From: Mariprofundaceae bacterium
Lineage (GTDB): Bacteria; Pseudomonadota; Zetaproteobacteria; Mariprofundales; Mariprofundaceae
Length of the DNA stretch: 11,917 bases
Reading direction: 5' to 3'
NCBI GenBank assembly: GCA_015488125.1
Contig: WFOJ01000105.1
Coordinates: forward strand, 1-11,917
Position numbers and translations under genes: made by a program. This document shows, piece by piece, positions 7,679-11,917 of the stretch; position 1 is the first letter of the stretch; every line of letters begins with the position of its first letter. The notes beneath the pieces are model-generated. The model did no database searches and had not been told where the DNA came from. It worked only from the letters and a program-made list of their open reading frames with translations.

Positions 7679-8035
7679 CTACCCGGCGTGGGCGCAGCCA
7701 CCACCATCGCCCGGCGTAAAGGACTTCCCACAGCCACAGGTGGATGCTGCATTGGGGTTCCGAATGACAAACGATTCCCCCTGAGCAGAGCGCTGATAAT
7801 CAATTTCAGCGCCTTTGAGCAAGTCCATGCTCATCGGATCCACCAGCAGACTGACGCCGAGAGTTTCAATAATTTCATCGGTTTCACGCACTTCTTCATC
7901 AAAGGTAAAGCCGTATTGAAAGCCGGAACAACCACCTCCAGAAACAAAAACGCGAAGTTTCAGATTGTTGTTATCCTGCTGCTGCAACAAGGCTTGTACC
8001 TTTTGGGCAGCAGATTCAGTCAGAGCAAGGCTCAC
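7679..8035 (-). CDS. erpA: A-type iron-sulfur cluster carrier/insertion protein ErpA
   Basis: Delivers Fe-S clusters to apoproteins; in E. coli the targets include IspG and IspH of isoprenoid synthesis. The 118 residues match ErpA closely in the core LKLRVFVSGGGCSGFQYGF, in the VDPMS segment and in NPNAASTCGCGKSF. The three cluster-binding cysteines are C36, C100 and C102. The GTG at 8035 is chosen as start because GGAGGTG lies just upstream and the protein then begins at the usual ErpA N-terminus; the open frame continues to 8125 but runs into an intergenic repeat. Past the normal end (GKSF) there is an extra tail TPGDGGGCAHAG with a further Cys (C114) and His (H116). It stands alone, 272 bases after fmt, with a hairpin downstream. 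Generic IscA is the alternative, but the FQYGF and VDPMS pattern favours ErpA. Confidence 0.92.
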   Translation of the reverse strand: MSLALTESAAQKVQALLQQQDNNNLKLRVFVSGGGCSGFQYGFTFDEEVRETDEIIETLGVSLLVDPMSMDLLKGAEIDYQRSAQGESFVIRNPNAASTCGCGKSFTPGDGGGCAHAG

Positions 8036-8040
8036 AATGG

Positions 8041-8047
8041 CACCTCC
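8041..8047 (-). promoter_or_regulatory. Ribosome binding site for erpA (supports GTG start)
   Basis: GGAGGTG on the minus strand ends 5 bases before the GTG at 8035. It fixes the start of erpA and rules out the longer open frame reaching 8125. Confidence 0.7.
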
Positions 8048-8065
8048 GAAAGCGTAATCGAATGA

Positions 8066-8105
8066 TTGCCCGGGAGCCTGTCGGACTGTGGCAAATCTGT
8101 CACGA
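8066..8105 (-). repeat. Stem-loop repeat, copy 1 (minus orientation)
   Basis: A 40-base unit, inverted relative to the copy at 8206-8242. Shared core AGTCCGACAG, flanked by TTGCC and GGCAA, which pair with each other. Read on the minus strand the inner stem AGTC/GGCT has one G-U pair where the other copy has a Watson-Crick pair, so the fold is kept while the base differs. A TCGTGAC box sits outside the stem in both copies. This resembles REP-type palindromes or the end of a MITE. Confidence 0.65.
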
Positions 8106-8205
8106 AAAAACTGGGCATGGGCCACATCTTCGCCCTGTCCTTGTTAAATAGCGCACTGCTACTTACCACCAACAAGTCGTCTATGTGACTCAATCCCGCT
8201 GTGTC

Positions 8206-8242
8206 TCGTGACGATTGCCAAAGTCCGACAGACTCCTGGCAA
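8206..8242 (+). repeat. Stem-loop repeat, copy 2 (plus orientation)
   Basis: A 37-base unit on the plus strand: TCGTGAC, then TTGCCA, AGTC, a CGACA loop, GACT and TGGCAA, which fold into a 6 + 4 base-pair stem with a small internal loop. It aligns with the reverse complement of copy 1 with three substitutions and three one-base gaps. The two copies face each other across about 100 bases. Confidence 0.65.
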
Positions 8243-8291
8243 AGAAGGGAAAAAGTCGGCAAACTCTAAAGTCAATGCGCACATAATACAC

Positions 8292-8307
8292 CCATGGCAA
8301 ACCATGG
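8292..8307 (-). other. Small palindrome immediately after the fmt stop codon
   Basis: CCATGG, four bases, CCATGG: a 6-bp stem directly abutting the TAG of fmt at 8308-8310. It has no U-rich tail, so a terminator function is only a possibility; it could also be an RNA 3'-end stabiliser or chance. Confidence 0.3.
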
Positions 8308-9249
8308 CTAATCAGCCACCAAACTATCGCCCGCCTGTAAGCGCTGGCCCCGTGCAAAATCAGCAGCACTCATGGCCTTTTTCCCTTCAGGCTGCACCGT
8401 CAGCAGGCGATAGGCTGAACCATCCGCACAGGCAACATCCACGCCGTGCTGACCGATATGGAGAATATGGCCAGCATTTGATGGCGTATCGGATACAGGC
8501 AAAGGATCGCCTTCGATGATTTTCAGCCAGCGCCCCCGGTAATGGCAGCGTGCGCCTGGTCTGGGGGTAAAACAGCGCACCTGACGATCCGCAAGAATAG
8601 CCGATGACCAGTTGATCAAACGATCTTCTGCCTTGATTTTTTCAGCATAGCTGATGCCTTTCCGGCTTTGCGGAATAGCGCACAAATTACCATGCATGAT
8701 CTCATTCAAAGCAACGGGAAGCAACTGGCAGGCCGCCTGTTGTATGGCCTGCCACAACATATTGCCGGTCATGTTCGCCTCAATGGCAAGCTTTGTCCGG
8801 CAATACACAGGGCCGGTATCCAGCCCTTCCTCCATGCGCATAATGCATACGCCGGTTTCCTGATCGCCATTTAACAATGCCCGCTCGATGGGTGCAGCGC
8901 CACGCCAGCGAGGCAATAATGAAGCATGAACATTGATGGGGGCGATATTCGCTGCCTTCAGCCAGCTACTCGGCAAAATCATGCCAAATGCCACGACAAC
9001 CAAAAAATCCGCCTGTTTTTGCCGCAGCCACTGCAAATCCGCGGGATTTCGCAAATCTTCCGGCGTGATGCAATCAATGCCATGAGCATCGGCAAGTTGG
9101 CGAACGGGCGAAGGCGTGAACTTCATGCCGCGTCCAGCCCGCCGATCCGGTTGTGTCACAACGCCGACAAGCGCAATATCCGGGGTGTCCATCAGGGCCT
9201 GCAAGCAGGCTGCGGCAATACCGGGCGTGCCGGCAAACACCACCCTCAT
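8308..9249 (-). CDS. fmt: Methionyl-tRNA formyltransferase
   Basis: Formylates the amino group of initiator Met-tRNA using 10-formyl-tetrahydrofolate. At 313 residues it is of normal length (E. coli 315). The N-terminal Rossmann-type domain begins RVVFAGTPG. The signature SLLPRWRGAAPI spans 110-121, and the catalytic triad sits at the E. coli positions: N106, H108 and D144 (in EGLDTGP). The tRNA-binding C-terminal domain covers about 205-310. The ATG at 9249 overlaps the def stop (ATGA, 9249-9246), so translation is coupled to def, whose product later removes the formyl group. It is the last gene of the exbB-exbD-lysC-def-fmt run; a small palindrome follows the stop. rsmB, which often follows fmt, is absent here. 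Confidence 0.97.
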   Translation of the reverse strand: MRVVFAGTPGIAAACLQALMDTPDIALVGVVTQPDRRAGRGMKFTPSPVRQLADAHGIDCITPEDLRNPADLQWLRQKQADFLVVVAFGMILPSSWLKAANIAPINVHASLLPRWRGAAPIERALLNGDQETGVCIMRMEEGLDTGPVYCRTKLAIEANMTGNMLWQAIQQAACQLLPVALNEIMHGNLCAIPQSRKGISYAEKIKAEDRLINWSSAILADRQVRCFTPRPGARCHYRGRWLKIIEGDPLPVSDTPSNAGHILHIGQHGVDVACADGSAYRLLTVQPEGKKAMSAADFARGQRLQAGDSLVAD

Positions 9250-9779
9250 CCGCCGGCACCAAAACGCTTTTTCATGCGCTTGATAATCATGCGGCGTTTC
9301 AGCGGTGAGAGATAATCGACAAACAACTTGCCATCAAGGTGATCAAACTCGTGCTGCAAGGCAGTAGCCATAAAGCCCTCGAAATCCGCTTCCAAGCGAG
9401 TACCATGCTCATCCTGCCAGCGCACACGCACGGCAGCCGGTCGTTCCACTTCTTCATAGGTCTCCGGAACGGACAAACAACCTTCTTCAAAGACCGAAGT
9501 TTCTTCGCTGTGCCAGATGATTTCAGGGTTGATCCACACCTTGAGGTCACGGGTATCCGTGCCTTTGTTGTCTTCATTGCGCCAGATAGTATCAGTGATC
9601 GCCAGCCGCAGGGATACGCCAACTTGCGGCGCGGCAAGACCAACGCCAGGTGCATCATACATGGTTTCCGCCATGTCCGAAATCAGTTCGCGCAACTCGT
9701 CCGTCAATGGAAATTTCACCTGTTTGGCCGGCGTGGTCAGCACGGGGTCGGGGTAGATAAGGATGCGGCGTATGCTCAT
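9246..9779 (-). CDS. def: Peptide deformylase
   Basis: Removes the formyl group from the N-terminal methionine of new proteins. The 177 residues carry all three family motifs: GVGLAAPQVG at 45-54, EGCLS at 99-103 with metal ligand C101, and QHEFDHLDG at 142-150 with H143, catalytic E144 and H147. It is therefore an active Fe/Zn-type enzyme of normal length, with the type I bacterial pattern. The C-terminus is basic (KRRMIIKRMKKRFG), as often seen in Gram-negative forms. The ATG at 9779 overlaps the lysC stop (ATGA) and has GGAG at 9788-9785 as ribosome binding site inside lysC. The gene order def-fmt is the common bacterial arrangement; lysC directly upstream is less usual. Confidence 0.97.
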   Translation of the reverse strand: MSIRRILIYPDPVLTTPAKQVKFPLTDELRELISDMAETMYDAPGVGLAAPQVGVSLRLAITDTIWRNEDNKGTDTRDLKVWINPEIIWHSEETSVFEEGCLSVPETYEEVERPAAVRVRWQDEHGTRLEADFEGFMATALQHEFDHLDGKLFVDYLSPLKRRMIIKRMKKRFGAGG

Positions 9780-10996
9780 GCCTGCTCCGCATCCAGCTCA
9801 AATGCCTGATGTAACAAACGGATGGCCTTGTCAACATCACGCTCGCTGATCACCACTGTTACCTTGATTTCACTGGTGGTAATCATCTCGATGTTGATAC
9901 CGCCATCGGCCAGCGTGCGAAACATGGTTTGCGCCACACCAGCATGTGAACGCATACCAACGCCGATAATCGACACTTTGGCCACATCATCAGAACCGGC
10001 AACACCTTTGGCATTCATGTCGGCGCAATGCTGATGCATAATCTCCATGGTGCGCGGGTAATCTTCGCGACTAACGGTAAAGGTAATGTCGGTCAGGCCG
10101 TGCTCACTGATATTCTGCACAATCACGTCAACATTAATATCAGCATCCGACACAGGCGCGAACACCCCCGAAGCAATACCAGGACGGTCAGGAATGCCCT
10201 GCAAGGTGATTTTGGCCTCATTGCGGTTATAGGCCACCCCTGTTACACAGGCTTTTTCCATATCCTCATCCTCCTCGCACACCATGCTGCCACGAACATC
10301 ATGAAAACTTGAACGCAAATGGATCGGCATGCGGTACTTCATCGCCAGTCCCACACTGCGGGTTTGCAATACTTTGGCGCCCAGTGAGGCAAATTCCAGC
10401 ATTTCTTCATAGCTGATGCGCTCAATTTTCCGCGCTTCAGGTACAATACGGGGATCAGTGGTATAAATACCATCAACATCGGTGTAAATATCGCAGGCAT
10501 CCGCCTTCAGGGCAATGGCCAGCGCCACGGCTGAGGTATCCGAGCCACCGCGCCCCAGGGTGCTGATTCTGCCTGCTGTATCCACCCCCTGAAAACCGGT
10601 AATAACGGCAATACAGCCATCATCAAGGGCTGCGACAATATGCCCCGGATCAATGGATTCAATGCGTGCCCGACCGTGACTGTTGTTGGTCAACAATCCG
10701 GCCTGAGCGCCTGTGAAAGAGCGGGCCTTCAGCCCCAGACGCTGAAGTTCGATGGCCAGTAAGGCAGCGCTGCATTGCTCGCCGGTGGCCAGCAAGACAT
10801 CGGTTTCCTCAGGACTGGCGTACTCATCCATCTCGTGAGCCAGCGCTAGCAGGCGATTGGTCTCCCCGGCCATGGCTGAAACGACAACGGCCAACTGGTG
10901 GCCACGTTCATGCTCACGCCGAACAATCGCCGCTGTTTCCCGGATGCGGGCCACACCGCCCATGGAGGTGCCGCCAAACTTTTGAACAATGCGCAT
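9776..10996 (-). CDS. lysC: Aspartate kinase (monofunctional, two ACT domains)
   Basis: Phosphorylates aspartate, the first step toward lysine, threonine, methionine and diaminopimelate. The 406 residues comprise an amino-acid kinase domain to about 245 (KFGGTS at 6-11, TLGRGGSDTSA at 146-156, YTDVDGIYTTDPR at 171-183) and two ACT domains at about 262-335 and 340-400, the second with GVGMRSHAGVA and NIEMITTSEIKV. No homoserine dehydrogenase domain is attached. The tandem ACT layout is that of enzymes feedback-inhibited by lysine and/or threonine. It begins 5 bases after exbD and overlaps def by 4 bases, so it sits in the middle of the operon with no visible promoter or lysine riboswitch of its own. 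An internal start making a separate beta (ACT-only) subunit, as in some homologues, was not evident. Confidence 0.96.
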   Translation of the reverse strand: MRIVQKFGGTSMGGVARIRETAAIVRREHERGHQLAVVVSAMAGETNRLLALAHEMDEYASPEETDVLLATGEQCSAALLAIELQRLGLKARSFTGAQAGLLTNNSHGRARIESIDPGHIVAALDDGCIAVITGFQGVDTAGRISTLGRGGSDTSAVALAIALKADACDIYTDVDGIYTTDPRIVPEARKIERISYEEMLEFASLGAKVLQTRSVGLAMKYRMPIHLRSSFHDVRGSMVCEEDEDMEKACVTGVAYNRNEAKITLQGIPDRPGIASGVFAPVSDADINVDVIVQNISEHGLTDITFTVSREDYPRTMEIMHQHCADMNAKGVAGSDDVAKVSIIGVGMRSHAGVAQTMFRTLADGGINIEMITTSEIKVTVVISERDVDKAIRLLHQAFELDAEQA

Positions 10997-11001
10997 CGTT
11001 A

Positions 11002-11409
11002 TTACTTGTCAAGCGGTACGGTAGCGATACCGATCTTGCCCATGCCCAGTTCACGCAAGGTGTCCAGCACATAGACCACGCGCTTGTGCTGGCTGCTGCC
11101 ATCGGCACGCAGTACCACAGGCATGTTGGGGTCACCCTTGCTGATATTCAGGATGCGGCGATAAAGATCCGCATCGGCCACAGGCTCTTCCTGTACATAT
11201 AACTGCCCCTGGGCATCAATACTGATCACCACTTGTTCAGCTTTTCTGTTTTGCTGCGTGGCATGACTGGCCGGCAAATCCAGCTTGAGCGTATTGGAAA
11301 CGCTGAAGCTGGTGGATACCATGAAAAAAATCAGCATCAGAAACACCACATCTACCAGTGGTGTGATATCCACCAGCACAGGCTCCCGACGCCGCTGCCG
11401 CAGCTTCAT
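11002..11409 (-). CDS. exbD: ExbD/TolR-family biopolymer transport protein
   Basis: Partner of ExbB in the inner-membrane proton channel that energises TonB- or Tol-type processes. The 135 residues consist of a short basic cytoplasmic N-terminus, one membrane helix at about 18-37 within DITPLVDVVFLMLIFFM, and a periplasmic domain with the family stretch VVLRADG at 98-104 and VLDTLRELG at 114-122. D20 is the membrane aspartate essential for proton use in ExbD/TolR; D14 is the second conserved one. The ATG overlaps the exbB stop (ATGA, 11409-11406), with GGTGAG upstream. Whether it works with TonB or TolA, or in gliding or polymer export, cannot be decided because no tonB, tolA or receptor gene is in view. 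Confidence 0.92.
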   Translation of the reverse strand: MKLRQRRREPVLVDITPLVDVVFLMLIFFMVSTSFSVSNTLKLDLPASHATQQNRKAEQVVISIDAQGQLYVQEEPVADADLYRRILNISKGDPNMPVVLRADGSSQHKRVVYVLDTLRELGMGKIGIATVPLDK

Positions 11410-11917
11410 TCAAGCTCACCGCGCAATAGCTCGACAAAGTGCAAGGCGTGTTGTTCGATTTCCACCACGAAATGGTCAACGCGGGATTCAAAAAAACGAT
11501 AGGCGACAAGCGCCGGAATGGCCACCGATAAACCAGCAGCAGTGGTGTTCAGAGCAATGGAAATACCACCGGCCAGCACATCGGCCTTACCTACGCCTTC
11601 AATAGAGATGACGCGGAATACTTCGATCATGCCGATCACCGTTCCCAGCAGACCCAGTAGCGGTGAAATCGCCGCAATCACGCCGAGAATCCCGATAAAG
11701 CGCTCCAGTCCGGCGACTTCCTGACGACCTGTTTCTTCCAGTACTTCCTTTAATACCGAACGCCGGGCACCCCGGTTGTTCAGTGCTACCCAGATAATAC
11801 GACTCATGGCGGTATTATTATCGCTGCACAATGCCATCGCCTTTTGCACATCATTGGTCCGCACGGCTTCTTCAATTTCACTGATTTTTTTGGTTGGAAT
11901 CACCGTTGAGCGGCGCA
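11406..11917 (-). CDS. exbB: MotA/TolQ/ExbB proton channel family protein (partial, N-terminus outside window)
   Basis: Forms the pentameric channel around ExbD and couples proton flow to periplasmic work. The frame stays open to the window edge, so the start and first membrane helix are missing. Counting from the in-frame GTG at 11903, a cytoplasmic region (1-67) is followed by membrane helices at about 70-95 (with SPLLGLLGTVIGMI) and 113-137 (with ALNTTAAGLSVAIPALVAY), the two signature helices of the family, and a short C-terminal tail. That GTG is unlikely to be the true start because upstream codons (RRST) continue in frame and the family has another helix before this point. It is the first visible gene of the exbB-exbD-lysC-def-fmt operon. 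Confidence 0.9.
   Translation of the reverse strand, partial: RRSTVIPTKKISEIEEAVRTNDVQKAMALCSDNNTAMSRIIWVALNNRGARRSVLKEVLEETGRQEVAGLERFIGILGVIAAISPLLGLLGTVIGMIEVFRVISIEGVGKADVLAGGISIALNTTAAGLSVAIPALVAYRFFESRVDHFVVEIEQHALHFVELLRGELE

Larger units (their letters stand above)
8036..8307. other. 272-base intergenic region between fmt and erpA
   Basis: The longest non-coding stretch of the window. Reading toward erpA it holds a small palindrome just after fmt, an inverted pair of stem-loop repeats, and the erpA ribosome binding site. The erpA promoter must lie here if the gene is not read from fmt, but I find no convincing -35/-10 pair. A TATTAT hexamer (minus strand, 8288-8283) lacks a matching -35, and a TTGCCA in the left repeat copy lacks a -10 at the right spacing. 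No IscR-type operator is recognisable. Confidence 0.6.

Noticed and set aside
8036..8125. N-terminal extension of erpA by 30 codons to an ATG at 8125
   Set aside because: The extension is translated from the intergenic repeat, is absent from the family, and a good Shine-Dalgarno sequence directs initiation at the GTG at 8035.
8032..8262. 76-codon minus-strand open frame upstream of erpA
   Set aside because: It lies almost wholly within the repeat pair and has no ribosome binding site or family resemblance; such frames arise from the repeat itself.
8283..8288. TATTAT as a -10 box on the minus strand
   Set aside because: It matches five of six bases, but no acceptable -35 lies 16-18 bases upstream, and A/T-rich hexamers are expected by chance in an intergenic region.

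Overview
The window is ordinary, gene-dense chromosome of a Gram-negative bacterium, most likely a proteobacterium. The signs are an ErpA-type A-type iron-sulfur carrier, an ExbB/ExbD pair, a def-fmt pair and a Pseudomonas-like two-subunit pyruvate carboxylase. Base composition is close to half GC throughout. No phage genes, transposase, tRNA, rRNA or CRISPR array is seen. The exact lineage cannot be fixed from these genes; gamma- or zetaproteobacteria would both fit.

Plus-strand block (36-4719): four genes in one direction. A biotin carboxylase subunit (pycA) and a carboxyltransferase plus biotin-carrier subunit (pycB) together should make oxaloacetate from pyruvate and bicarbonate. They are followed, each with a 4-base stop/start overlap, by a short-chain dehydrogenase homologue whose catalytic residues are largely replaced and by a HAD-family pyrimidine 5'-nucleotidase-like phosphatase. 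The tight spacing points to a single translationally coupled operon. Its promoter lies before the window.

Minus-strand block A (4723-8035, read right to left): erpA, a DedA-family membrane protein, then a large membrane-anchored CHASE2 adenylate/guanylate cyclase that meets the plus-strand operon tail to tail with only 3 bases between. A strong hairpin sits between erpA and the DedA gene.

Intergenic segment (8036-8307): the only sizeable non-coding stretch, 272 bases. It contains two inverted copies of a 37-40 base stem-loop-forming repeat about 100 bases apart (a REP/BIME- or MITE-like element) and a small palindrome just after fmt.

Minus-strand block B (8308-11917, right to left): exbB (cut by the window end), exbD, lysC, def, fmt. 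Neighbours overlap by 4 bases or are 5 bases apart, so this is a compact operon that mixes energy transduction to the outer membrane, the first step of aspartate-family amino acid synthesis, and N-formyl-methionine metabolism.

I found no clearly new multi-gene system. The items most worth a second look are the intergenic repeat pair and the degenerate SDR coupled to pyruvate carboxylase.
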